Positions 11,370-23,295 of a stretch of 64,000 nucleotides of DNA are shown here, one piece after another. This DNA is from Annulohypoxylon bovei var. microspora (taxonomy: Eukaryota; Ascomycota; Sordariomycetes; Xylariales; Hypoxylaceae): contig MU405276.1 in assembly GCA_022836615.1 (NCBI GenBank), forward strand, positions 62,001-126,000, written 5' to 3'. Under the pieces are notes generated by a model, which had not been told where the DNA came from, made no database searches, and was given only the letters and a program-made list of their open reading frames with translations. Both the position numbers and the translations under genes were made by a program. Positions within the stretch are counted from its first letter, which is position 1, and each line of letters starts with the position of its first letter.

Positions 11370-12826
11370 TCAAATCTTAGCCTTGATCTTAGTTAAGAAC
11401 TCAGACCCGGTTTCCTTGAAAGGTATGGCCCCTAACTTATGCCAAGCCCCCGCGGCCATGAGAGCGACGTCCTTTTCCTTCGACGGGAAGAGGAACTCTA
11501 CCTTGCCGTTGCCGGCATTGGCAACTGACTTCTCCTACATGGAAATATTTATTAGTATATGATACGCGGGTAGAGATCCACTCGGGAATGAGTAGGTTGC
11601 ACTTACAAGCCCCAAAGTCAGCTTGATCCCGCCTTGCAACCAATGCGGGATGTATTTCTCCCTTGGCTTCTTGCCCTCCGTACCAGATAGCACGTTAAAG
11701 GCGGCTACTTGGGCTTGGCGCATCGCAGACCGCGAGTTGGGATGTGCCGTGTTAGTTTCGGATACGTCACCACAGGTGTACACATTCGGGAACGAGTCGT
11801 CCTGGATCTGTAAGGTGGGCTTGGTGAGAATGTGACCTGATTCCGATATAGATGTCGGGCTTAGCGCGGCGATAAGCTTGGAGTCGGGCTTTTGGCCAGT
11901 GCAGTTCACCTTTGGGGTCTATTAGCTTTAAAAAGGTCGAAGAGGAGGGAGCGGGGTGGACGAACCAGGTAATCGCACACGATCTCCTTACCACTCTTTA
12001 ACACGACAATACCCTTGTCTTTATCTTCACTGACCACTCTATCGCCGGTTATGAGCTCAATCCCCAGCTCCTCAATCCCTTTCCGTGCAGCAGTTTGCAA
12101 TTCCGGTCCGAAGCGGTGCATGACTGCATCTCTGGAGTGAACCAAAACAACCCTCTTCTCCGGGTACTTGGACTTTGCATCCGTCGCCAACTCAACGCCA
12201 GCAGCACCTCCGCCCACGATGACCAGATCCTTGGACTCGCGGATCCGCTTCTGCATCTCCCTCAACAGCTCCATTCCCTGGGCCTTGGTGTCGGCCGGTA
12301 CCCGACTCGGCAGGGAGTCGGTGGCGCCCGCACCGGTGGCCACGATCAGGAACTCGTAGGGGATCTCCTCGCCGCTGGACTGAAGGCTCACGCCTTCCCG
12401 CGAGATACTCGCGACGCGGTCTTTGATCCACGTTACCTTGCCCCCGTCAGCCTCTAAGGAGCCGTGGGGAAGGTATCCGCCGAGCGGGATGAAGGCCTTG
12501 TGCTCATGGCCCTCGACGACGCAGAACCGTGGCAGCACCCACGTGAAGTGAAAATGGTCCCGGGGCTCGATGACGACGATGCGGAATTCCGAGCCCGGAA
12601 GCAGGAACTGCGCGACGGTGCGCGCAGCTGTGTAGCCCGCTATCGAAGCCCCGACGATAACAATGTTTCGGGGTCTCTTTGGCTCCGAGGAAGATGAGGA
12701 GGAAGAGGAAGACATGGCGTGTCTTAGGAGCTTCAGGCGGAAGGACAGCGAGCGCCGGATAGCTGAGAGGATGGTGGACAAGGCGAAGCCGACGCCGTCG
12801 ATCACGAGGAGTGGTGTTTCCAACAT
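11370..12826 (-). CDS. AIF/AMID-like (FSP1-type) FAD-dependent oxidoreductase
   Basis: This is a pyridine nucleotide-disulphide oxidoreductase of the apoptosis-inducing-factor/AMID group, which in other organisms reduces quinones with NAD(P)H. Exons 11966-12826, 11607-11909 and 11370-11534 join in frame to 442 residues. A 37-residue N-terminal extension and a nine-serine run precede the FAD-binding Rossmann motif IVIVGASIAGYTAA (about 54-67). The second NAD(P)H-binding motif is LVIVGGGAAGVELA (about 200-213), followed by VVLVHS. The C-terminal FAD contact is NVYTCGDV. The N-terminus is hydrophobic and basic, which could be a mitochondrial or membrane anchor; an internal Met just before the serine run could be an alternative cytosolic start. 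Function in cell death versus antioxidant defence is not decidable. Confidence 0.88.
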
Positions 12827-14065
12827 CGCGACCGCGATCCGAGAGTTCCGGGCCTATGTATGCGTATGGCCGGAGACGGAGAATCTAACTAACACTCGGC
12901 TGATGTATGTATCGTATGAATCCCGACAAGGCTTAGTAGGAGTATAGGTACCTAAGTAGATGAATGGGAAAAAGAAAAGAAGAAAAGAGGAAAAGAGAAA
13001 AACAAGAAGAAAAGTAGTATTTCTATGACAATAAGAATGGAATACGACTGCCTGGGCAGTTCAGGGGGTCTGGTGGCTAGAATATTTAAATGTATGTGTA
13101 TACGTACGTACCCTCTCGGATCAGATAAGATTAGATCGCCACGCAGTTTCGGACAATCAATCTTAGCCCGAATCCGAGATCGGCTCGGAGCTCGGAATCG
13201 GTTAAGACGGAGCGGATTTCTCAGCGTGTACATACACGTAGGCTCGCTCGATCAGACGTTATATCACGCGTTAGGCGAAGCCTGATATTTATTCATCATT
13301 TCGCCCCTTTATATACGTATCTGGTCGGTTTAGCTTTAAGAATAAGAAATGAAGGCTAGATTTGTCACGTAGTTATTAATAAGTGCTAGATCTCGTGTAT
13401 GAAAGGTATGATTTATTAAGGGAAATGGGTGATCTATTTAAGCCCACTCTCAACTGACCGATCACGTGATGTGATGGGCAACCGAGAAGCTGAAATTAGT
13501 GGACGAAATAACACGTATTTTGGATCGTTATACCGCATTTATACATACATACCTTATTATGCTATTATACCCACTATAAAATACACTTATACAGGTATAA
13601 GCACTTATCATACATAACAAACTCCAGATTTTCCATTGTGATCAACGAAACATCGTGTTTTATTGTTTCATTTACTTTTAAAGTTTCAATATTTAAGAAT
13701 TTATTACTTAAGTCCGAATCGCTTTTCAATCTTTCAAACGAAGAAATCGAAAGGATAGAAAAACAGCTTTATATTTAAATGTAAAACCACGCTGATCTTA
13801 AGATTAAAGGTCTGGTGGGTCGAAATGTGTACGTAATATATGAATAATCTCGATAAATATGGGGCCGTATCGGTTTATCCGTTCCGTAATACGTATAAGG
13901 GATCATTATACCGTATTAATACATGAATCATGCGTATAATGAATGATACGTGTAATAAGTATTCGTTCACTAGCTGAAATCTCGTGACAAGATTGGATAC
14001 GATACCATAAGCAATGCCCAAGTACCTAAGTACCTACTTATGGTCCATGGATTAGAATGCAAGTT
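12827..14065. other. AT-rich intergenic, no gene seen
   Basis: The left side carries the oxidoreductase promoter, and a purine-rich tract (12962-13015) lies close upstream of its start. The middle is AT-rich with many short TA-steps and no ORF of coding character. An AAGTACCTAAGTACCTACTTA word sits at about 14020-14040. Confidence 0.5.
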
Positions 14066-15464
14066 TCAGCCACTATGTTCGAATACCTCTTCCCGCTGTA
14101 TTAATTTTTCCTCTCTCCAATTCATATATTGAGATATCCTTCTGCGTTCGACACCGTCCTGAATACATTTAGCATCCTTCCAGCTCATTCGAAACCCGTG
14201 CACAAAATTCATGATTATATCGAAAATCTCCATCGGAACTTTGGAGAATGGTGATATCTTCCGCACCTCGCGTACCCACCAGTCTTTCTGTTGCGGTTGC
14301 ACGACTCCGGTCGATAGCACACGGATATTAGGGTCGACGAGGAACATAGCAAGCATTTTTCTATATCCCGGCTTAGCCGGATCCAGTAGCCCAACCCCTT
14401 CTTCCTGGTGTTGGAACACGTTTGGGAAGGCAAGCATACGCCCGGGTCGCATGAGCACACTTCCGATGGTCTGGATGGGCCGTTCTGGGAATTGAAACCA
14501 CCGCATCGAATGGAACTCCTTTTCGACTCCAAGTCTGTCTAGAGGTTGCTCTATAGTCTGCGTTTCGGCGTGGATAGTTTGTTTAAACCAGAGTCGGCTC
14601 TCGCTAATATTCTCAACGTCGTAGCAATAGAATGCAATAGCGACGATGCGATCATTTAGCGCACCCTCTATTTGGAAGTCACTACTGTAGCATGTGTGTT
14701 TCTCAGGGGATAGGTAGACATTAGTGAGTTTGAAAATAACCTGTAGACCAGAGGGGAAATCTGTCTTAAGACTCATCTTTGCGGCTACAGGTGTCGTATG
14801 GGTGGTTCGGGCCAACCGAGGATTTCGGGTTCTTCTAGCTAATAGCCATCATCATAATCATGTTTGTAGCATCGCCAACAAGAATATCGTTGTTTACCCG
14901 GTCTGTACTCGTCTGATACCCTGAACTCGTAGCCTTCGGGCAAGTGGAATTCAGCATCCTCTTTGCTCTGATCGTCAATGCGTGGGCATCTTAAAGGGGA
15001 GGAAGCTATGCATTCCTCCCATAAGGGAACCGCTGCGGCGACAAATTGCTCCAATAGCTTGTATAGATCGCTGTGATCTTCTGGGTGCAAATTATTTATG
15101 TAGCTCGCAATCCTTGGTCAAGTTTCAGTCCACTCGATGTCGCTGGGTAGGAATTGAATATTTTCCCAGTTTGGGAAATATTGAGTAGTAAATCGAGCGG
15201 TGGTTTCTCCTTCACCAATAAGCGAAGCACAATCTTGGAGTGGAACTTTCCCATAAGGCAGAACCCGCGTAGTACCGTATTTTAAGAGATATAGGGACTG
15301 CGTATCTCACGCAGAGTGAGCCTTTTATTCGGAAGTTCTTTCCAGAAAGGGTGTAGGAAGCAGTCTTTCTCGTTCTGCGGCGTGTGAGTAACGGGAAGAC
15401 CGAATCCTGGAAGCTTAAGCCTCTTTCCATTGGTCGTCTCTCGCGATGAACTTGGAGAAGCCAT
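14066..15464 (-). pseudogene. Decayed DUF4246-family gene
   Basis: Pieces of one DUF4246 protein lie in order on the minus strand. The start (15464) has LKLPGFGLPVTH and ends at LTLREIR. A segment of the usual gene (roughly 150 residues) is then missing. The next recognisable block, in another frame, is KYGTTRVLPYGKVPLQDC to FLPSDIEWTET, ended by TGA at about 15120. After it, still in frame, comes ASYINNLHPEDHSDLYK, then TAG after the Tyr-rich HDYDDGY. The C-terminal half (14066-14815) is open: GLQVIFKLTNVYLSPEK, ENISESRL, MLAFPNVFQH, PQQKDWW. Where intact members have a WHVEG-like His, this copy reads FQIEG. DUF4246 proteins resemble 2-oxoglutarate oxygenases, but their reaction is unknown. 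Several lesions make a working product unlikely. Confidence 0.8.
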
Positions 15465-15924
15465 GTTGTGAAGATATCTGAGAATTAGATATGATGACTG
15501 TGGCTTTTGAAACTTGAAGTAGGATGGAGATGAACATTGTTTAGTAGAAGTTACCTACCTAGTAGTGTAGAACTGTGGAAAATGGACGAACAGCAGGAGC
15601 TTTGTCCCTCTTGCCCTTGCTACATTTTGATTCTTAGCTTTTCATTTGACAAGTAGTACCTACCAGGGTAAACACCCGGCTGCTGCCTACGTATTGTGTG
15701 TGATGTCAACATTTAGTTTTCGTGGAACATTCAAAACTTAAATTAGGCGCATAATTAGGAAACCATGGGCAGCATGGGTTGGTATCAGAAACTACCACCT
15801 ACGCTCCGTTCAACCTTTAGAGGGGAGTGTCCAAATGTTCCCAAGGCACAAGAACCCAAACTCATACAACATAACTTTCAATATTAGAATTTCAGTCAAC
15901 GCAGCAAATCGATTCAGTAGCAAT
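15465..15924. other. Intergenic, no gene seen
   Basis: This stretch separates the decayed DUF4246 gene from the MYND gene. No feature is seen beyond an ACCTACCTAGTAG word at about 15553. An in-frame upstream ATG at 15835 exists for the next gene. Confidence 0.4.
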
Positions 15925-16741
15925 ATGGAGCAACCTCAGACAAAGTTACCCGAGACAGAGATACCAGTCAAATGCTTCAATTCCGGATGCAAAAAGGGCT
16001 CATCCGATAATTTCTTACTTTGCTCTGGGTGCAAGAAAGTCCATTACTGCTCCGAAGATTGCCAAAAACAGAACTGGAACGACCACATGTTCTTCTGTGG
16101 ACATGTGTCGAGTAATGGTACCAGCTCCGCCTCTTTAGATGCATTGGAATACTACAAGAAGATCGCAGTGAACGATCCTAAAACTCAAGCTCTGGCTACT
16201 GAAATGCGTCTTACCTTTCCAAATTCAACTGACCAGTGGGAATTTGCCATCTAGTAATAAAATTTCCTTCCTCAAGTAGATACCTACTCAATGCTAACAC
16301 ATCCCTTCTAGCATGACTATACGACGTCTCGTTTTCACAGGAAAAGATACCCCAGAGAATATCTCCCTTTTCTTTGGCCAGAACACGACGGGTGAGGTCG
16401 ACCTATGCCACAAAACCTATCGCATGCACGCTTTCTTAGATATCCCTAAGAATTCTCTCCTTTCTATGACGGCCGAAAGGCTGGAGTGGGACAAGGACTG
16501 CCCTCCTCGCAATCCCCGCAGCCTTTCTGATGCCGAGACCCAGAAGCTCCAAAGGATTAGGGAAATGCAGGACAGGATTCGTTACCATATGCGCTCTCTC
16601 GGCTTACGGAGACTTCGCCCCATGGATATGCAAGAGATCCTGGAGAAGAAATTCGGCACTGAATGGCGAGAAGAGGTCCAGATCTATGGATTGGCTTACA
16701 ATTCGATGGATCGGAATGCGATAACTAGACGCTCGCGATGA
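15925..16741 (+). CDS. MYND zinc-finger protein
   Basis: Two exons, 15925-16253 and 16312-16741, join as TA|C (Tyr) across a 58-nt GTAATA..CTAG intron with a GCTAAC branch site, giving 252 residues. The N-terminal third is a MYND finger: Cys pairs at CFNSGC and CSGC, then YCSEDCQKQNWNDH and the final Cys. MYND fingers bind short proline-rich peptides. The rest of the protein (about 75-252) is charged and helical, with no recognised domain and no SET domain. Such short MYND proteins are expanded in fungi and have no known specific role. The upstream in-frame ATG at 15835 would add 30 residues. I prefer 15925, nearer the zinc finger. Confidence 0.75.
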
Positions 16742-17046
16742 GCGACATGACAAGGAGGTTCATTAGGTTGCGGGCCTAGTCGTATAAAAATTGGAAGTCT
16801 TAAGTAGGGATCGTGTATGATTACACTAACTAGATGACGATTATGGTCTTATAGACATGGTTAGGTACTTACTTAGCCTATCACAAACGTCGAAATTAAA
16901 TCCTTTGGTTGAGGCGTTGCTTCCCCGCAACTAGCTGGGCAGGGGTGGCAAGTTTACAAAAAAAAAAAAAAAACATTCCGAGTGAGATATGAATGTGAAA
17001 ACGAGTAATAAGGAACAAAAGGCAACTGGGCGACTAGTGTTAGATA
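16742..17046. other. Short intergenic with A17 tract
   Basis: It contains a homopolymeric A run (about 16958-16973) roughly 75 bp before the HET gene start. Poly(dA) tracts disfavour nucleosomes and are frequent in promoters. Nothing else is seen. Confidence 0.5.
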
Positions 17047-19520
17047 ATGGTCTCATTTATTCCCCAAAACTTATGTGATAGGTGTCAAGTTCTCCAATTC
17101 AACGACTCAGCGTTCGGATTTGGCACTCGTGATGAATCAGGAAGACACTATTTTCAGGTTCGAGACCTCAACGACACTCACCCATTTCTTATATACGATC
17201 TAAAAGACCAACTACCCGGGTTGCCTGTCATTTTCAAGTCTGCTCAGAATGGCTGTGCCTTCTGTAGAATACTTAGACCCTCTATTATCAAAGGTTGCTC
17301 TCACTTCCCTACACTGGAGATCCGGGTTCGGCTTCAACTTGTATTTTCTCCTGAAGGAAGATTTATGTCTGTTTTGGCCCGTGTTGGTCTACAGCTAGGA
17401 CAGGATTCAGACGGTGTGTTCATATGCCATTTCAATATCATATTGCTGTATATAAGCCTCCATGGGCACCTCCTATATTAACTATCGTCACTATTAGAAA
17501 CCCTACTCATGTTCGGTGTTGATGGAGAGACCAGTGGTATGTACCTACTCCTACCTAAGCCGATTCATAGTTTACATCAATCCTTAGTGTTGATATTATG
17601 TCTATGGTAGATCCTTGTTCTCAATGGCTCAGACTCCAGTCCGCACCAGAAGACGATATATTCGGCACAAGAAATGTTGAGAAGGTTAAAAATATTCTTC
17701 AAAGCATCGACTCTCAAGAAAAACTAGACACGGAATTCTACCCTACGCGACTCATCTATGTCGGCAGTAGAGACAGCGATACATGCCATCTCGTAGTAAC
17801 AGACTCAGACCTTCTCAGGGGCCAGCAAGCCAGATACGCAGCTCTGAGCTACTGCTGGGGGCCGCCCGAAGACGCGAAATCGCAATTCAAGACCGAGCGC
17901 GCCACTCTTCGCGACCGGATCTCCGGCTTCAAGCTCGCCACGACTTCCCCGATCATGCAGGACGCCGTGGAAGTATGCCGCAGCCTGGACATACCCTACA
18001 TCTGGGTCGACGCGGTCTGCATCGTCCAAGACGACCGGCCGGACTGGGAGCGCGAAGCCGCGCAGATGACCAGCGTCTACCGGAACGCGTGCCTCACCAT
18101 CTGCACGCCGACGGCGGCGTCGTGCCGCGAAGCGTTCCTCGGCCCGCGGGTCTCAGCGAAAGTCGCCTTCCGCTCGCAAATCAGCGACCGCGTCGTCGGC
18201 TCCTACAACATCCGCCCGTGCGGAGCAGTCATCAATGTGCAGGTAGCGGAGGGCGACTACGAGAGCCTCGACAACAGCGCCGCGAGCCCGCGCAGCAGCT
18301 GGTGGCGGCGCGGGTGGACGTTCCAGGAGCTGGCGCTCTCGACGCGCGTCCTGCTCTTCGGCGTCAAGCTACACCTCGTCTTCGAAGACAGGTTCTGGTC
18401 CGAGGGCGACGCGGCGCTGACGGAGGCGGTGGAAGACGGGCCGGCTGCGGCGGGCATGGGGGGCACGTTCGCGGTTATTTCTGTGGCGGGCGCGCTGGAG
18501 TCAAGGGAGGATGAGGGCATGTGGATGGCGATGGTGGAGCAGTATACCGAGCGCCAGCTCACGTTCGAGTCCGATAGGCTTCCTGCTATGGGCGGGCTTG
18601 CGAGGCTGGCTGTGCTGGGCCGGGGTGACGAGTATCTTGCGGGCATCCGCAAGGAGTCGCTTCATCGCGATTTATTCTGGACCCCTGCCGTGGTGTCGGA
18701 TTCTGACGGTAAAGGGGAACTGAAACTGTCGTTTGATACGCTGATGAGGTCTTTGAATACACCGGACGTGTATATCGCGCCGTCGTGGAGTTGGGCCCGT
18801 TGGAAGGGTAAGATTCGCTTTGATGAATCGCCGGCGCCCTACGGTGATCATGTGCCCGTGTTGGGAGGCGAGGGGAAGGGGGAGCTCGAAGAGGCGTACG
18901 AGGGAGTGGAAGCCAGGACGTCGACTTCGAGACTCAATCCTTTTGGCCAGGTTACCGAAGGCAGTCTAAGACTTACTGGGAAGGTAATTCCCGTTTTACC
19001 GGGACTCAAACGCCAGGAAGGGTTCGACAATCACCGGAAGATGTGTAATGAGCGAGGGCAATATGTTGCCGATCTCACTTTCGACTGGGATGAGCCGAGG
19101 AACGTGGTTCCGTTCGAAAAGCTATTATTGGTACTTATAGGGTCATATTGGAGTTGGCAGGCGTATAAGATGGCAAGATTATACGATAACGTAGAGACAG
19201 ACGATGACGAAGAGGACGATACTATTAGTGATGAAGGCGATATAGAGGGCGAGATAAATATGGATGTGGACATGGATTCGAGCGAGGAAGATGATGAGCA
19301 GATGGATGACTTCGGTAGTGAAAGCGAGGAAATCAGTTTTATGGAAACTTTAGCGAGAGACGCAAATGCCGATAAATTCGCATACGGTCTGATAATTCAC
19401 CCTGCCGATGCAGAAGGGAAGTTCCTTAGGGTTGGGATATTCAGCTCGTGGCCAAAAGGGGCAGGGGGGTTGAGGAGGCAGTTTGGAGACCAACAATCGA
19501 GGACAGTAGAAATCATATGA
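17047..19520 (+). CDS. HET-domain protein (heterokaryon incompatibility type)
   Basis: Exons 17047-17413, 17498-17536 and 17611-19520 join in frame to 771 residues. Exon 2 is only 39 nt. The N-terminus has Cys pairs (LCDRC, GCAFC) typical of HET proteins. The HET domain core is clear in exon 3: YAALSYCWGPPE, PIMQDAVEVCRSLDIPYIWVDAVCIVQDD, then EREAAQMTSVYRNACLTICT. The RGWTFQE block near 18310 is the third HET motif. HET domains trigger regulated cell death when non-self is recognised, and related TIR-like folds suggest NAD consumption. The C-terminal part has a long Asp/Glu run (19190-19330). The section around 17870-18470 is much richer in GC than the flanking exon sequence. The first two joins are my inference; the long ORF from 17598 is certain. 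Confidence 0.88.
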
Positions 19521-20199
19521 GAGGAGAACTGTCATTTATATCAATTAAATGAAACAGCTTATCTATATCCGTGTGTCTTGCTGCCAGTTTACGTAGTGTA
19601 CTAACCCGAGATCGTAGAATGATTTGCTATATGAGCTCCCTAACCCTGATCTTAACCCTAACCCTAACCCCAAAGGAAGGTATAAAATATGCATCTTTCA
19701 GATTTTGCTACCCAGCTAGGTAGGTGGATAATTAAAGAAACACTTATTAAATTCATTTCTACGTTCATTGGTGTTAACGTATTAAGATTAAATCGCTTGT
19801 TTTACGAAGTCTGTCGATTTCATATGGAGGTTTAGAGTCGAATCGAGTTGTGGAGATAGCAGAGAAGAGTGAGAAAGGCCCATAAGTAATACGAAGCTCC
19901 AAGGTATGTACACTTCGGCTTTCCAATTACTGTTATTGGGTACCCTATCTGCATATACGGCTGTTACGACACGTCACAGAACCCGTTTGTTGGAATCTGA
20001 CAACTGGCCAGTGTTCATTTCAATTTGGGCACCATCCACATCGGAGATCCCAACGACAGATATTTCTTCTAAAAGTTTCAAGAACAAAATCTTATAAGAT
20101 AGGTATAATACAACTAACTACCATTATTCTAACAATAAACTAGTCTGATATTAGATTTTATTTATCTACAAGGCTCTTATGACTTTTAGCTAAGTTTAA
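19521..20199. other. Intergenic with telomere-like repeat
   Basis: No gene is supported. The short ORF 19906-20097 lacks domain character. The stretch holds a CCCTAA array (about 19640-19671) and a TAGGTAGGTGG word (about 19716). Confidence 0.5.
19640..19671. repeat. Interstitial telomere-type repeat, CCCTAA units
   Basis: The sequence reads as four CCTAA/CCCTAA-type units, one interrupted by GATCTT and three nearly perfect. The unit equals the fungal telomere repeat (TTAGGG)n in the C-rich orientation. Confidence 0.8.
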
Positions 20200-22191
20200 A
20201 TGCCACCGCCAATAAGACCAGAAGCTCTTTGGAGCTGTGATTCGAAATCCATCCAGTTAGAATTATTGAAGAAGACGCCCCATCTATTTGCTACCGAGGC
20301 CGATCATGTAGAAATCTGGAAAACACCAACGCTTATTGTCGTTGCCGGGGTCGACTATAGTGAGTACCCCTGAAATTTTTGACCGCATCTCGTCTCGCAA
20401 ACTCTAAAGTAATGGTATATAGAAGTTGAACAACGTCATCTTAATGAACAAGACCTAACATTACTTTGGGATCATAACCGACAGGTAATCCACCCCAATC
20501 TCTACTCATGATATACTACCTACCTAGGTATCCAAGCTTACATTCAGCAAGTTTCGTGATATCTTCTAGTATGTGGACCTTAACACTGTTTCTGCGGTCT
20601 GCCTATCCAGACACGAGCGCCTCGACTAATAACCCACCTACTTGTATGAGATACTAACATTCTCGTCTCATTCGGTAGCATCGTTGAACAAGGCAACTCG
20701 TGGGATCGGCTTCTAGTCACGAAAGAGACATGGGCTAGCCTTATAGCAAAACATAATGTCTTCCCCTATTTTACAGAATCCGTTCTCACATTTGGCCTGC
20801 GGGAAAAGGATGACAACAACACCTGGAACAACTTCCATTCACGGGATCCGTTAAATGGGAGTGGCGACAGTTAGTATTTCTATATAGGCTAACAGATTCA
20901 CTGAATTTAACGATAAGATGTAGTGGAAACCTGCTACACTATAAGATTCCCCGAAAAGAATCATATAGTGGGTGAAACCGGCGACTCTTGGTCATTGAGA
21001 CAAACCGCTGTGTATCATCGAATGCACTCTCGAAGTTTCTCCTCGGTCTGGATATTGGTCAAGCCCTCTCCTGACCTCAAGTGTCGACTACCAGAGAAAC
21101 TCAATGCATTTTGGTATGATGAGGAGTTTCGATACGCCCGCCACCCATTAACCCATGTTATGATACTCTTCGTTTCACTTTACGGCTGGCATGATTACAT
21201 GGCGACGCAAAGTTCGAAAATAGAACAGTTTGTATGTCACCAGATCGAAATGGAACTGCCTGGTAGGCATAGATCTAAGCTAATAGTCGTTCGAAACTTA
21301 TAGGAAGGGAAATCTTTCTTTCCAGATGCGGATACGGTTGGTCCAAACGACTACAGGCGCGGCTTCGAAGATTTGCAGAGCCTTCAAAGACTTCGTCGGG
21401 AGTTATCGAAAGCTACATCCGTTCTAGACTCTACTGCCGATCTCAGCCGAAGAATTCGCAACATAATACCAAAAATGACTGTCCATATGAGACGGGAATT
21501 GACGATTGCAATATTCGAAGAGTTAGACGACTTCGACGCAGAAATCAAATACATTAGGAGCTATGTTATGGAGCTCAAACAACGCTCGTCCGACGCAGCT
21601 GATTTAGTCAGTCCACAATTGCCGAGATATAACGGTTCGATTCTCCAAGCTAACTAATCTCAACAGTTATTGAGCGTATCAGAGCATCGCAATGGCAACC
21701 TGAGCCTCAGAAGGACCCTTGCTACCGAAGCATCCCAAATGGCAAGCACCCAGTCTCTGAGTGTCATGACCGGAATAGCCGTAAATGGCGAATTGAAACG
21801 TGAACTTGAGAAGGAAACCTCGTCCAACATTCGCACCTTGATGATAGTCGCAGTTTTATATCTTCCGATATCTCTACTAGCCGTAAGTCGCGACTAGAAT
21901 ACATTTCCTTTTTATTAGGGGCAATTTGTCGCAGTAGCTAACTATGAAACGCGTATCTAGGGGATATTCAGCTCAAATCGTATCGACTCTGATTCAGGGG
22001 TGTTCATCGATGCTAGAGCTTTCTGGAAGTCCATAATCGTTTTAGTCCCTGTGTCTATCGCGACTTTCTCCGCTATGTTCGTCCTTCAAAATGTATATAA
22101 GTATGGGGAAAGAGATATACCAACAAGAAAGGCGAGATGGAGAAAGGGATGGAAGGAGATGGTTAACATAGCCTGCCTCTCCAAGTCTTAA
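20200..22191 (+). CDS. CorA-like transporter-domain membrane protein
   Basis: The exon pieces resemble the fungal CorA-like family. Exons I can place are 20200-20359, 20426-20484, 20679-20869, 20924-21231, 21304-21606, 21667-21882 and 21961-22191. Conserved blocks include NSWDRLLVTKETW, TFGLREKDDN, CYTIRFPEKNH, SWSLRQTAVYHR and a long helical region. The end has two membrane helices (about 21835-21880, ending LYLPISLLA, and 22030-22090). The first is followed by GIFSSN, where true CorA Mg2+ channels have GMN, so metal transport is unproven. Between 20485 and 20678 I cannot find an exon that keeps frame: the readable VDLNTVSAVCLSRHERLD segment hits TAA. There may be a missed intron, or a lesion. 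Confidence 0.65.
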
Positions 22192-22502
22192 AACTTTCGG
22201 ATCGGTAACATTGCGCATAAACTGACGTCTTAAAAAATAAAATTCAGGGCTATGGTAACCATAGTAAATAGTGGTATCAAATGTGTATACGATTCATCCA
22301 TAAAAATCATGAATTACTTGCGAAGGGTATAAAGCCGACCAATCTGCTTCGTAAAAACGAAACATCCCCTTCCCTTTCCTTCCCCCTAAATCTCTCTTCC
22401 CACTATCCCATCATCTAAATCAATCGCGCATCGTGGTTCTTATCATTATTCGTTCATTAAGCATCTCAATCCCAACCCCTCATCTCCGCCGCGACCGCGC
22501 AT
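22192..22502. other. Intergenic between convergent genes
   Basis: This is 311 bp between the CorA-like stop and the PalI-like stop. It holds the 3' flanks only, with a CT-rich stretch at about 22370-22390. No feature is seen. Confidence 0.5.
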
Positions 22503-23295
22503 TCACGACCACCGCCAGCGCCTCCGCGCCGGGGTCCCGTAGCCCTCAGGCACATCCTTGACCCTAACCTCGCGGCGCCTGTGCATGCGCGCGCTGCAGC
22601 ACGTGAAGAAGACGACGAACGTAGCGAGGAAGCTGCAGATGGCGGAGGCGAGGATAGTCCAGGTAGCGGCGCCCCACGTGGCGGAGCTGCCGTTATCCGC
22701 GTTGTTGATCTCGTTCTTGACGATGGCGAAGGCGACGAAGTCGCAGATGAGGGCGACGAGCGTGACGAGGAAAGCGAGCAGCGCGACCAGCGACCCGAGG
22801 AAGCTGCCGACGACGCCGGCGCCGGCCGCGAACAGGAAGGCGATGAAGACGAGGCCCGTCGCGATCGGGTGTAGAATCATGACGCGCGTGAGCGCCTTCG
22901 CCGAGTCCGTCGCCGCGTCCGAGAACGAGAGCCCGGTGACGTTCTCCTCGACGATGGAGACCGGGTCGTAGCCTACTTCGGATTGGGAGCAGAAGTCCTG
23001 GCCCGAACTGGTGTTTTGCGCTGTTAGTTCTCCTCCTAATTAAGTTGCGCGCGGGGCTCTGTGGGTGGAAACGGAATCAGACTTACGCCATGGTGTCGCG
23101 CACGCAGTACCCGAAGGTGCCAAAGGTTATGCTGGGGCTGCGGTCGTTGAATGATGAGCCGCCATTGCTGAGGTCAATTTTGAGCATCGATATGCTGCTG
23201 ACTACCGGGGCCGAAATGTCGGTGATGATTAGTAGCACGGTCGCTGCGAATAGCAGGAACGTGCCGATATGGTGGAGAAATCCCGTCCGCGCCAT
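22503..23295 (-). CDS. SUR7/PalI-family tetraspan membrane protein
   Basis: Two exons, 23087-23295 and 22503-23007, join in frame (GC|T) to 237 residues. The N-terminus MARTGFLHHIGTFLLFAATVLLI is the characteristic first helix of the SUR7/PalI family. An extracellular loop with paired Cys (GYCVRD, DFCSQ) follows. Three more helices span about 125-150, 150-178 and 195-220, then a short basic tail (about 222-237). Rim9/PalI members of the family act in alkaline pH sensing at the plasma membrane, while Sur7 types mark eisosomes. This short form without the long C-terminal tail of true PalI is better called SUR7/PalI-like. Topology of four helices agrees with the family. Confidence 0.82.
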
